A DNA stretch of 9,999 nucleotides from Candidatus Glassiibacteriota bacterium (lineage in GTDB: Bacteria; Gemmatimonadota; Glassbacteria; GWA2-58-10), in assembly GCA_016934095.1 (NCBI GenBank), contig JAFGTO010000130.1, forward strand, positions 1-9,999, read 5' to 3'. The translations under genes were made by a program, and so were the position numbers. Below the pieces are notes generated by a model that was given only the letters and a program-made list of their open reading frames with translations, was not told the DNA's origin and searched no databases. Positions 1 through 5,920 of the stretch are shown here, piece after piece. Position 1 is the first letter of the stretch; every line of letters begins with the position of its first letter.

Positions 1-1166
1 AGGCCGCCCCGGCTGAGGAGCACCTCCACCTCCTGGCCCGTTGACACCTGCGCCGAGTCGCTGACAACCTGCCCGCCGGCCGTGCGGACAATCGAAAAAC
101 CCCGGCCCAGGACCGCGGCGGGGTTCAAGGCGTCCAGGGCCCCGCACAGCCTGGCCCAGTCGAGCCGTGCGGTCTCCAGCCGGTTGAGCACGGCCCTTTT
201 CAGGCGGCCGGCCAGCACCAGGCGCTCCCTGGCGAGCCGGTCGAGGCGCGAGGCCAGCTTTTTCAGCGAGATCTCCCGCTCCAGCCCGTCGAGCCGCTGG
301 CCTGCAATGTCCAGGATATACCGCTGCGCGGAGATCAGCCGGCGCACTGCCTCTTCCAGGCCCAGGACCAGCTCCGCGGCCTCCGGCACCGCGTATTCCG
401 CGGCGGCCGAGGGGGTGGGAGCGCGCAGGTCCGCGGTGAAATCCGCTATGGTGAAATCGGTCTGGTGGCCTACGGCGCTGATTACCGGTATGGGGCTGTC
501 GAAGATCGCCCTGGCCACCGCCTCCTCGTTGAAAGCCCAGAGGTCTTCCAGCGAGCCGCCGCCGCGCCCCACGATCAGCACGTCCGCCCCGCCCCAGCGG
601 CCGAAAGCGCGTATAGCCCCGGCGATTTCCGCTGCCGCGCCCTCGCCCTGGACCCTCACCGGATAGATCACGATGCGGGCCGGCGGGCAGCGCCTCGAGA
701 TCACCGAGATGATATCGCGCACCGCGGCCCCTGTAGGCGAGGTAACCACCCCGACCACCCGGGGGAACACGGGCAGCGGGCGCTTGCGCTCATCGGCAAA
801 AAGGCCTTCGGCTTCAAGCCTGGCCTTGAGCTGCTCGAAAGCGAGCTGCAGAGCGCCCGTGCCCGAGGGGCGCATCTCGCTGACCATCAGCTGGTACTGG
901 CCGTTGCGCTCGTAAACAGTCAGGGTGCCGCGCGCCAGCACCTGCATCCCGTTCTCCGGCCGGAAGAGCAGGCGGCTGTTGTACTGGCGGAAAAACACCG
1001 CGCGCAGCACCGCCTCCTCATCCTTGAGGGAAAAATACATGTGCCCGGAGCCGTGGTGGACAAAGTTGCTGACCTCACCCTCGACCCACAGCGGCGGGAA
1101 GCTTTCCTCCACCAGGTCCTTGACCAGCCTGGTCAGCTCGCCAACCTTGTAAATCTTGAAATCCAA
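1..1166 (-). CDS. xseA: Exodeoxyribonuclease VII large subunit, 3' end cut by the window edge
   Basis: Large catalytic subunit of exonuclease VII, which with XseB degrades single-stranded DNA to short oligonucleotides in the cytoplasm. About 388 codons are visible, against roughly 400-450 for the family, so only the C-terminal tail is missing. Visible in order: an N-terminal OB-fold (residues about 1-100, starting DFKIYKVGELT and including WVEGEVSNF), the catalytic domain with VTSPTGAAVRD (near 145), GRGGGSLEDLWAFNEE (near 195-210) and SAVGHQTDFTIADF (near 228-242), then a charged helical segment typical of the coiled-coil region. The start is TTG at 1166-1164; no ATG fits, and a Shine-Dalgarno TGAGG lies 6 bases upstream. 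It begins 8 bases after the folD stop, so the two genes form one operon with likely translational coupling. Oddity: the conserved GHETD is GHQTD here. xseB is not in the window. Identification is secure; the TTG start is very likely. Confidence 0.96.
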   Translation of the reverse strand, partial: MDFKIYKVGELTRLVKDLVEESFPPLWVEGEVSNFVHHGSGHMYFSLKDEEAVLRAVFFRQYNSRLLFRPENGMQVLARGTLTVYERNGQYQLMVSEMRPSGTGALQLAFEQLKARLEAEGLFADERKRPLPVFPRVVGVVTSPTGAAVRDIISVISRRCPPARIVIYPVRVQGEGAAAEIAGAIRAFGRWGGADVLIVGRGGGSLEDLWAFNEEAVARAIFDSPIPVISAVGHQTDFTIADFTADLRAPTPSAAAEYAVPEAAELVLGLEEAVRRLISAQRYILDIAGQRLDGLEREISLKKLASRLDRLARERLVLAGRLKRAVLNRLETARLDWARLCGALDALNPAAVLGRGFSIVRTAGGQVVSDSAQVSTGQEVEVLLSRGG

Positions 1167-1172
1167 GCGCTG

Positions 1173-1177
1173 CCTCA
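1173..1177 (-). promoter_or_regulatory. xseA ribosome binding site overlapping the folD stop codon
   Basis: TGAGG on the minus strand lies 6 bases before the TTG start of xseA, and its first three bases are the folD TGA stop. It fixes the TTG start, because there is no ATG or GTG at suitable spacing, and implies that ribosomes finishing folD reinitiate on xseA. Confidence 0.65.
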
Positions 1178-2062
1178 GCCTTTGCCGAGCACCCTCTCCG
1201 CGGAGAGCACCGTGTTGGCCATCAGCATGGTTATGGTCATCGGCCCCACGCCGCCCGGCACAGGGGTGATCAGCGAGGCAACCTGGCGGGCGCTGTCGAA
1301 ATGCACGTCCCCGGTCAGCCGATATCCCCGCTTCCTGGACGGATCCTCCACCCGGTTGGTCCCTACGTCTATCACCACCGCCCCGGGCTTGATCCAGTCG
1401 CCGGTGATCATCTCGGCCCGGCCGATGGCGGCGATCAGGACATCGGCGTTGCGCACCACGGCCGGCAGGTCGGCCGTCCGGCTGTGCGCCACGGTCACCG
1501 TGGCATCCGCCCCGGCGGCTTTCTGCATCAGCATGATCGCCACCGGCTTGCCGACAATGTTGCTGCGGCCGACCACCACCACGTGCTTGCCGGAGAGCTC
1601 GACCCCGCTGCGGACGAGCAGCTCCTGGATCCCGGCCGGCGTGCAGGGGCGGAAGCCCTCCAGCCCGATGACCAGCCTGCCCAGGCTGACCGGGTGGAAA
1701 CCATCCACGTCCTTGTCCGGGCTGATCGCGGTGATCACTGCGGCCTCATCTATCTGCCCCGGCAGGGGAAGCTGGACCAGGATACCGTTGATCCGGCTGT
1801 CCGAGTTGAGCCGGCGGACCAGCTCCAGCAGCTCTTCCTGCCCGGTTTCCACACCCAGGCGGTGGGAGTCCGAAAAAACACCCAGATCGCTGCAGGTCTT
1901 TTCTTTCATGCCCACGTAAACCCTGGAGGCAGGGTTATCGCCCACCAGTACCACGGCAAGCCCGGGAGTGACGCCCTTTGCCTTGAGCGTTGCGATTCTC
2001 GTTTTCAACTCATCCCGGATCTCCCGGGAGATCTCCTTGCCGTCGATCAGCTCTGCAGCCAT
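1175..2062 (-). CDS. folD: Bifunctional methylenetetrahydrofolate dehydrogenase / methenyltetrahydrofolate cyclohydrolase
   Basis: FolD interconverts 5,10-methylene-THF, 5,10-methenyl-THF and 10-formyl-THF in the cytoplasm, supplying one-carbon units for purine and formyl-methionine synthesis. The 295-residue length is normal for the family. Catalytic landmarks are all present: Y49-x3-K53 in YVGMKEK, Q97 in VQLPLP, D120 in KDVDGFHPVSLGRL, PCTPAGI (139-145), the dinucleotide-binding GRSNIVGKP (165-173), AHSRT (192-196) and PVPGGVGPMTITML (267-280). The ATG at 2062 is preceded by a full AGGAGG (2078-2073) with a 10-base spacer. Upstream is a 500-base non-coding gap with a candidate promoter and a leader hairpin, so folD probably starts a transcription unit that continues into xseA. 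No residue is missing and no other identity is plausible. Confidence 0.98.
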   Translation of the reverse strand: MAAELIDGKEISREIRDELKTRIATLKAKGVTPGLAVVLVGDNPASRVYVGMKEKTCSDLGVFSDSHRLGVETGQEELLELVRRLNSDSRINGILVQLPLPGQIDEAAVITAISPDKDVDGFHPVSLGRLVIGLEGFRPCTPAGIQELLVRSGVELSGKHVVVVGRSNIVGKPVAIMLMQKAAGADATVTVAHSRTADLPAVVRNADVLIAAIGRAEMITGDWIKPGAVVIDVGTNRVEDPSRKRGYRLTGDVHFDSARQVASLITPVPGGVGPMTITMLMANTVLSAERVLGKG

Positions 2063-2124
2063 GAAGTCAGACCCTCCTGTGGTTGATAATTAGGCCCGCA
2101 GCCCTTTTCCGGCGGAGGACCGGG

Positions 2125-2151
2125 CAGGGACTCCGTTGAGGAAACTCCCTG
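2125..2151 (-). other. Stem-loop in the folD leader
   Basis: CAGGGA pairs with TCCCTG around an inner TCC/GGA stem and a five-base loop. It would sit close to the 5' end of the folD transcript if the promoter at 2168-2199 is used. No U-run follows on the minus strand, so it is not an attenuator by itself. Plus-strand transcripts would meet a short T-rich stretch after it (TATATTTTT), but nothing on the plus strand is seen feeding into it. I do not recognise a known riboswitch. Confidence 0.35.
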
Positions 2152-2167
2152 TATATTTTTCGTTGGA

Positions 2168-2199
2168 ATATTAAGGAGTCAGAGTATCAAGGCTGTCAA
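2168..2199 (-). promoter_or_regulatory. Candidate folD-xseA promoter
   Basis: A perfect -35 hexamer TTGACA (2199-2194) lies upstream of an AT-rich -10 candidate, TTAATA or TAATAT (2174-2168). The spacer is 19-20 bases, longer than ideal, so strength is uncertain. It would give a leader of about 100 bases before folD. The -35 sits in an 11-base block GCCCTTGACAG that recurs in inverted orientation at 2298-2308. Confidence 0.4.
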
Positions 2200-2301
2200 G
2201 GGCCGTTTCCACTCCTGGGACAACGACGTGCGGCAAGAGAGCATTAATCGCATAAGATACCACAAGTCTTAAAGTTACAGCGGAAACAGCTTGACTTGCC
2301 C

Positions 2302-2330
2302 TTGACAGTCGACAAAGCAATACATTTTAC
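2302..2330 (+). promoter_or_regulatory. Candidate divergent plus-strand promoter
   Basis: A perfect -35 TTGACA at 2302-2307 is followed by an AT-rich stretch. At the ideal 17-base spacing the -10 is TTTTAC (2325-2330), only 3 of 6 consensus bases; a better TACATT (2321-2326) is too close at 13. It points away from folD, towards the terminator at 2475-2495. Weak -10, so low confidence. Confidence 0.3.
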
Positions 2331-2415
2331 TTGGGGGCGTTGGGGTCTTTCTTCAACGGCCCTTTAAGCTTTTGGTTCAAAGAAAGCCAGAGCAGCCTGA
2401 TAGATGCCTGCTCGG

Positions 2416-2470
2416 GATTGAAGACTCCCCTCGAGCCAAGCTGCGGGGAATGCGCTCGCTGTCCAATTCA
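2416..2470 (+). repeat. Dispersed repeat, copy A
   Basis: Fifty-five bases matching copy B at 8722-8773 in the same orientation. The first 15 bases (GATTGAAGACTCCCC) and a central 23-base block (2438-2460, starting AAGCTGCGGGG) are identical, as is the terminal CAATTCA. The bases between the blocks differ (7 here, 4 in copy B). TCCCC and GGGGA can pair, which suggests a decayed palindromic, REP-like element. It lies in non-coding DNA. Confidence 0.8.
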
Positions 2471-2474
2471 TGCG

Positions 2475-2495
2475 GCCTTGCGGGAAGGCTTTTTT
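2475..2495 (+). terminator. Intrinsic terminator, plus strand
   Basis: GCCTT pairs perfectly with AAGGC around the loop GCGGG, followed directly by TTTTTT (2490-2495). It is a textbook rho-independent terminator for plus-strand transcription. It lies 5 bases after repeat copy A. On the minus strand no T-run follows, so it would not stop ymdB transcripts. Confidence 0.65.
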
Positions 2496-2562
2496 GACCG
2501 GCACCCGGGAAAGCAGGGGCATGTCCACCGCCCGACGCCTTTTCCGGCAACGCAACGGCGGA

Positions 2563-3363
2563 TTAACCGTTATTCTCTGCCTGGGACCGGGGAATTTGAA
2601 ACCTCTCTATTTTTTCGGTGCGGCAGCTCTGCGGGTCGACCGTGAGAATCACGCCCATCATCACCAGGTTTTTGTCCTCAGGCTGGAAGCGGTTGGGAGT
2701 CTGGGTGATAAAGCGCCTGATCGCCAGCTCTTTCTTGATCCCGATCACTCCATCGGTCCCACCGCACATGCCGGCATCGCTGATATAGCCCGTGCCTCCG
2801 GGCAGCACCCTCTCATCCGCGGTCTGGACGTGGGTGTGGGTGCCGATCAGCGCGGCCACCTGGCCGTCCAGGTACCAGCCCATAGCCACTTTTTCGGCGG
2901 TGGCTTCCCCGTGGAAATCCACCAGGATCAGGTTTGTCTGTTCCTTGAGCTTATGGATTACCGGGATGACAGTATGGAACGGGCAGTCGATCTCCTTCAT
3001 GAAGACCCTGCCCTGGAGGTTGATCACCCCGACCTGGACACCGTTGCCGGCCTGGTAGACCCCGGAACCTCTCCCGGGGTTCTCTGCGGGATAGTTCACC
3101 GGGCGAAGGAGCCGGGGTTCGCTCTGGAGGTAAGAGGCAATCTCCTTGCGGTCCCAGATGTGGTTCCCGCTGGTTATTACATCGATGCCCTGGGAGAAAA
3201 GCTCGTCGGTGATCTCCTCGGTCAGGCCGAACCCGCCGGCGGCGTTCTCCCCGTTGACTATACAGAAATCGATGTCGTTCCGCTCTTTGATACCCGGCAG
3301 CAGCTCCCTGACTACCTTGCGGCCCGGCCCACCCACGATATCGGCAATAAAAAGTATTTTCAA
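2563..3363 (-). CDS. ymdB: YmdB-family metallophosphoesterase
   Basis: Dinuclear-metal phosphodiesterase of the YmdB/TIGR00282 family; Bacillus YmdB acts on 2',3'-cyclic nucleotides and affects biofilm and sporulation decisions, but the in vivo role elsewhere is open. The 266-residue length is normal. Metal-binding positions match the family: D8 in FIADIVGGPGR, E39-N40 in NGENAAGG, N67-H68 in SGNHIWD, H151 in VDFHGEATAEK, H176 and H178 in GTHTHVQTADE. No signal peptide; cytoplasmic. The start is TTG at 3363-3361, reading LKILFIADI, with GGAG 6 bases upstream; no ATG precedes the conserved N-terminus. It lies 20 bases after rny, so it is co-transcribed with it, an arrangement also seen in Firmicutes and others, fitting a shared role in RNA turnover. 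No minus-strand terminator is visible after it. Confidence 0.95.
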   Translation of the reverse strand: MKILFIADIVGGPGRKVVRELLPGIKERNDIDFCIVNGENAAGGFGLTEEITDELFSQGIDVITSGNHIWDRKEIASYLQSEPRLLRPVNYPAENPGRGSGVYQAGNGVQVGVINLQGRVFMKEIDCPFHTVIPVIHKLKEQTNLILVDFHGEATAEKVAMGWYLDGQVAALIGTHTHVQTADERVLPGGTGYISDAGMCGGTDGVIGIKKELAIRRFITQTPNRFQPEDKNLVMMGVILTVDPQSCRTEKIERFQIPRSQAENNG

Positions 3364-3383
3364 TCCCTGCTCCCTTTCCGGGG

Positions 3384-4958
3384 TTACTTGGCGTAGTTGA
3401 CTGTCCGGGTCTCGCGGATGACCACCACCTTGATCTGTCCCGGGTATTCCAGCTCTTTTTCGATCTTGCGGGCGACCTCTCCGGCCAGCACCTCGCTGAG
3501 AGTGTCGTCCAGCTCGTCCGGCTCCACCATTATCCTGATCTCACGCCCGGCCTGGATGGCATAAGCTTTATGCACACCCTTGAATCCATCGGCTATCTTC
3601 TCCAGCTTTTCCAGGCGCTTGACATATGTCTCGAGGGTCTCGCGCCGGGCACCCGGGCGGGCACCGGAGAGGGCGTCGGACGCCTGGACCACCACCGAGA
3701 TCAGCGAGGTCTGCTCAACGTCATCGTGGTGGGAGGCCACCGAGTTGACCACTTCCTCAGGCTCGTTGTACTTCTGGCACAGGGCCACCCCGATCTGGGT
3801 ATGGGTGCCCTCCGCCTCGTGGTCCACAGCCTTGCCTATATCGTGCAGCAGTCCGGCACGCTTGGCCAGGTCGATATCCAGGTCAAGCTCCGCGGCGATC
3901 AGGCCGCAGAGGATCGCCACCTCCTTGGAATGTTGCAGCACGTTCTGGCCGTAGCTGGTGCGGAACTTCAACCGGCCCAGCAAAGAGACCAGCTCGGGAT
4001 GCAGCCCGTGAACCCCGGTATCGTAGATCGCCTCCTCGGCCGACTGCTGAATCAACTCCTCGACCTCTTTGCGGCACTTATCCACTACGTCCTCAATGCG
4101 GCCCGGGTGTATCCGGCCGTCGGCGATCAGCTTCTCCAGGGCCAGCCGCGCCACTTCGCGGCGGATCGGGCTGAATCCGGAGAGGATCACCGCCTCGGGC
4201 GTGTCATCGATAATCACGTCGATGCCGGTGGCCATCTCGAACGAGCGGATATTGCGCCCCTCGCGGCCGATGATCCGGCCCTTCATCTCATCGTTGGGCA
4301 GGTTGACCACCGAGACGGTTGATTCGACCACGTGATCGGCGGCGCAGCGCTGGATGGCCAGGGTGATTATCTTCTTGGCCTCCTTGTCCGCCTCCCGCTT
4401 GGCTGTCTCCTTGATGTCCTTGACCATCTGGGCGGCCTCGACCCTGGTCTCCTCCCGCAGGTTCTCGATCAGCTCGCGCTTGGCTTCCTCGGCGCTCAGC
4501 CCGGCGATGCGCTCGAGACGGATGTTCTGCTCGGTGATCAGCTGGGTGAGCTTCTCATCCTTGCTCCTGACTACCCTCTCACGCCTGGAAAGCTCCTCAT
4601 CCATCCGGGAGGCGTCCTTCTCTTTCTTCTCGACTATCTCGAGCTTCTTGTCGATGTTGATTTCCCGGTCGTGCAGGACCCGCTGGAACTCCTCCAGGCT
4701 CTTCCTCTTTTCAACGGTATCTTTTTCAAAGTCGATCTTGGCCTGGTACCATTTCTCCTTGCTCTCGATCTCCGCGGTCTTCCGCAGGTTGGCGGTTTCC
4801 TTCTGGGCCTCGTCCAGCATTTTCTTGACAACATTGTCCGTGTCGCGCAGCTTGCCCTGTGCTATTTTTTTACTTGACAGGTAGCCCAGGTAAAAAAACA
4901 GGCCGGCCAGCAGCAGGAAAACCACTGATCCTAGTACGTAGTTGATGATGGGTGACAT
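3384..4958 (-). CDS. rny: Ribonuclease Y
   Basis: Membrane-anchored endoribonuclease that initiates mRNA decay, doing in many bacteria the work of RNase E. The 524-residue protein shows the full family layout: one N-terminal transmembrane helix (about residues 5-27), a long charged coiled coil (about 35-205), a KH RNA-binding domain with GRIIGREGRN (about 226-236), and an HD phosphohydrolase domain with LLHDIGKAVDHE (the catalytic HD near 371), ending in the conserved PGQIKVVVIRETR. The ATG at 4958 has GGAGA 4 bases upstream. A good promoter 130 bases upstream (5094-5122) suggests rny-ymdB form their own unit. Length and domains are intact; no alternative identity is plausible. Confidence 0.98.
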   Translation of the reverse strand: MSPIINYVLGSVVFLLLAGLFFYLGYLSSKKIAQGKLRDTDNVVKKMLDEAQKETANLRKTAEIESKEKWYQAKIDFEKDTVEKRKSLEEFQRVLHDREINIDKKLEIVEKKEKDASRMDEELSRRERVVRSKDEKLTQLITEQNIRLERIAGLSAEEAKRELIENLREETRVEAAQMVKDIKETAKREADKEAKKIITLAIQRCAADHVVESTVSVVNLPNDEMKGRIIGREGRNIRSFEMATGIDVIIDDTPEAVILSGFSPIRREVARLALEKLIADGRIHPGRIEDVVDKCRKEVEELIQQSAEEAIYDTGVHGLHPELVSLLGRLKFRTSYGQNVLQHSKEVAILCGLIAAELDLDIDLAKRAGLLHDIGKAVDHEAEGTHTQIGVALCQKYNEPEEVVNSVASHHDDVEQTSLISVVVQASDALSGARPGARRETLETYVKRLEKLEKIADGFKGVHKAYAIQAGREIRIMVEPDELDDTLSEVLAGEVARKIEKELEYPGQIKVVVIRETRTVNYAK

Positions 4959-5030
4959 TAGTTCTCCGTAATTTTAGCATGTTCAAGATATCCGGTATAA
5001 AGTTTAAGATGAGGCTCCCGGTAACAGAAA

Positions 5031-5057
5031 AGCCGACTTTCCAGGACTCATCCGGCT
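5031..5057 (-). other. Hairpin in the rny leader
   Basis: AGCCG pairs with CGGCT around a 17-base loop, followed on the minus strand by TTTTC. It could be a weak terminator or attenuator within the roughly 130-base leader of rny, but the stem is only 5 bp and the U-run is short. Confidence 0.25.
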
Positions 5058-5093
5058 GATAAAACCTCCTGAGACATATTCCTTTGAGCGTAG

Positions 5094-5122
5094 ATTGTAA
5101 AATTTACCGCCTGGTCTGTCCA
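5094..5122 (-). promoter_or_regulatory. Candidate promoter for rny-ymdB
   Basis: TGGACA (5122-5117, 5 of 6 consensus), a 17-base spacer, and TACAAT (5099-5094, 5 of 6) form a good sigma70-type promoter. The predicted start is near 5087, giving a leader of about 130 bases. It lies beyond the 6S-like RNA, so rny can be expressed independently of zapA. Confidence 0.6.
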
Positions 5123-5231
5123 TTTCCATCCGCGCAGACTGGAAACTTCCGTCCTTTTGCTTCCCTGATCAGCGGAGACAACCGCCGGACTAAAAAATAC
5201 CGGACAAAGAAAAAGCCCCGCTGAACGTCAT

Positions 5232-5433
5232 TAACATATTTGAACCCGTAACAAGTACGGTGGGATCAGCCTGTCGAATTCCCAAGTCCCCGTCAAAGGG
5301 GCATGTGGTCGGCCGGCAGAGCCTGAACCCATTGGTTTATTGTAGGATCAAATATTTTTGTTAATCACGTACAGTCGGGGCTAAGGCCCGATCGCTATAG
5401 TCCGTTCAAAGGGCGTGCCGCTTCTCAAATATT
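5232..5433 (-). ncRNA. ssrS: Probable 6S RNA (or other structured RNA)
   Basis: 6S RNA binds the sigma70 holoenzyme by imitating an open promoter; its gene commonly follows zapA in proteobacteria, as here. On the minus strand a long-range closing stem is visible: CGGCA, GCC and GAAC on the 5' side (within 5420-5404) pair in order with GTTC, GGC and TGCCG on the 3' side (5328-5314), enclosing a large region. AACC-AAT-GGGTT forms an apical hairpin next to the 3' arm, like the GAACC/GGUUC hairpin of E. coli 6S, and AAGCGG followed by CCCTTTGAAC resembles its 5' region. An outer stem ATATTTGA/TCAAATAT (5432-5425 with 5243-5236) would close about 200 bases, near the usual 6S length. Exact ends are unsure: the core fold covers only about 5307-5424. 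No clear terminator hairpin follows. Confidence 0.6.
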
Positions 5434-5437
5434 CTGC

Positions 5438-5743
5438 CTAGGCCTCGTTTCTCTCCAGATAATTATCTATCAGGTGAATCAACGCGCTGCTTCTCCGTTC
5501 CAGTTCTTCGCCCTTCAGACCAGTAGTTTGTTTCTCCTGGAAAAGTTCATCGGTTATGGACATAGCGGCCAATATCGCTATTTTATGAGGTTCTTTCAAA
5601 CCAACATTTTTCTTTATTGAATGCATAACCTGGTTAACATGTTCGGCAACTCTGGTCGTGTACTCCGGCTCAGCCTGACTCCTGATATTGTAGGTTTCAC
5701 CGAAAATGGTAACCCGTGTGCTGGTACCCTTTTCCTCGGCCAT
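5438..5743 (-). CDS. zapA: Cell division protein ZapA
   Basis: ZapA is a small cytoplasmic protein that cross-links FtsZ protofilaments and stabilises the division ring. The 101-residue length is typical. The N-terminal globular part reads VTIFGETYNIRSQAEPEY (about residues 11-28), followed by HVNQVMHSI and the helix IAILAAMSITDEL (about 55-67), then a C-terminal coiled coil, exactly the family pattern. ATG at 5743 is the natural start, though no strong Shine-Dalgarno is seen before it. It has its own promoter 80-110 bases upstream (5826-5854) and is followed by the 6S-like RNA, as in many proteobacteria. Codon content is more AT-rich than in pheT. Identity is secure. Confidence 0.94.
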   Translation of the reverse strand: MAEEKGTSTRVTIFGETYNIRSQAEPEYTTRVAEHVNQVMHSIKKNVGLKEPHKIAILAAMSITDELFQEKQTTGLKGEELERRSSALIHLIDNYLERNEA

Positions 5744-5787
5744 AGCGATCTATACGGATCCTGTCGTGATTGAGATTGATCCTGTAA

Positions 5788-5808
5788 CAAGGCATTGGTT
5801 AAGCCTTG
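5788..5808 (-). other. Perfect hairpin in the zapA leader
   Basis: CAAGGC and GCCTTG pair perfectly around a 9-base loop, lying between the zapA promoter and its start. No T-run follows. With the weak zapA ribosome binding site it could affect translation or mRNA stability, but this is speculation. Confidence 0.35.
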
Positions 5809-5825
5809 CTGAAATTTATATCTTT

Positions 5826-5854
5826 AATGTAAAGCAAACCTGGGAACAAGTCAA
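5826..5854 (-). promoter_or_regulatory. Candidate zapA (and 6S) promoter
   Basis: TTGACT (5854-5849) and TACATT (5831-5826) are separated by exactly 17 bases: 5 of 6 and 4 of 6 consensus bases. It lies in AT-rich sequence after the coiled-coil gene, giving a leader of about 75 bases before zapA. Confidence 0.6.
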
Positions 5855-5920
5855 CAATCTGGAAGGTAAAGGGACAAATTACCGGCCTGAGGCTCCGTGG
5901 GTTTCCGGTTTCGGGCGGGA

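Larger units (their letters stand above)
2337..2495 (+). ncRNA. Candidate plus-strand small RNA of unknown family
   Basis: Inference from context: a promoter-like TTGACA upstream and a strong intrinsic terminator at the end delimit about 160 bases without a credible ORF. The stretch is rich in pairing: CGTTG/CAACG (2338-2342 with 2354-2358), the competing CTTTCTT/AAGAAAG (2347-2353 with 2380-2386), GAGCAG/CTGCTC (2390-2395 with 2408-2413), the repeat-derived TCCCC/GGGGA stem, and the terminator hairpin. I recognise no known RNA family. The alternative is that the terminator merely came with a repeat or insulates the genes. Confidence 0.25.
2063..2562. other. 500-base non-coding gap between ymdB and folD
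   Basis: No credible protein gene is visible; short ORFs here run through a repeat and a hairpin and resemble no family. In plus-strand order the gap holds the folD ribosome binding site, a leader stem-loop, the candidate folD promoter, an inverted copy of GCCCTTGACAG at 2298-2308, hairpin-rich sequence, repeat copy A (2416-2470) and a plus-strand terminator (2475-2495). No intrinsic terminator on the minus strand is visible after ymdB. Confidence 0.7.
4959..5437. other. 479-base non-coding gap between zapA and rny
   Basis: No protein gene is visible. Reading the minus strand, the gap holds the 6S-like RNA (about 5433-5232), a U-rich tract (5215-5203) without a matching GC hairpin, a GTCTG/CAGAC hairpin (5114-5118 with 5135-5139) overlapping the rny -35, the rny promoter, and the rny leader with one weak hairpin. 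Confidence 0.7.

Noticed and set aside
465..1919. Plus-strand open frame of 484 codons opposite xseA and folD
   Set aside because: It spans two well-identified minus-strand genes and resembles no protein family.
2063..2160. Riboswitch in the folD leader
   Set aside because: Only a simple stem-loop is visible; I could not find the conserved core of a THF, SAH or glycine riboswitch.
2364..2555. Minus-strand 63-codon ORF in the ymdB-folD gap
   Set aside because: It reads straight through repeat copy A and the terminator hairpin, with no recognisable family; more likely chance.
2331..2645. Plus-strand 104-codon ORF
   Set aside because: It covers the hairpins, the repeat and the terminator and then runs into the antisense of ymdB; no family resemblance.
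5203..5215. Terminator for the 6S-like RNA at the U-rich tract
   Set aside because: GGGGCTTTTTCTTT is U-rich but no complementary GCCCC arm lies close enough upstream to form a hairpin.
5457..5468. Perfect 12-base palindrome AGATAATTATCT near the zapA end
   Set aside because: It encodes ordinary ZapA residues (DNYL) and no second copy or regulator context supports an operator.
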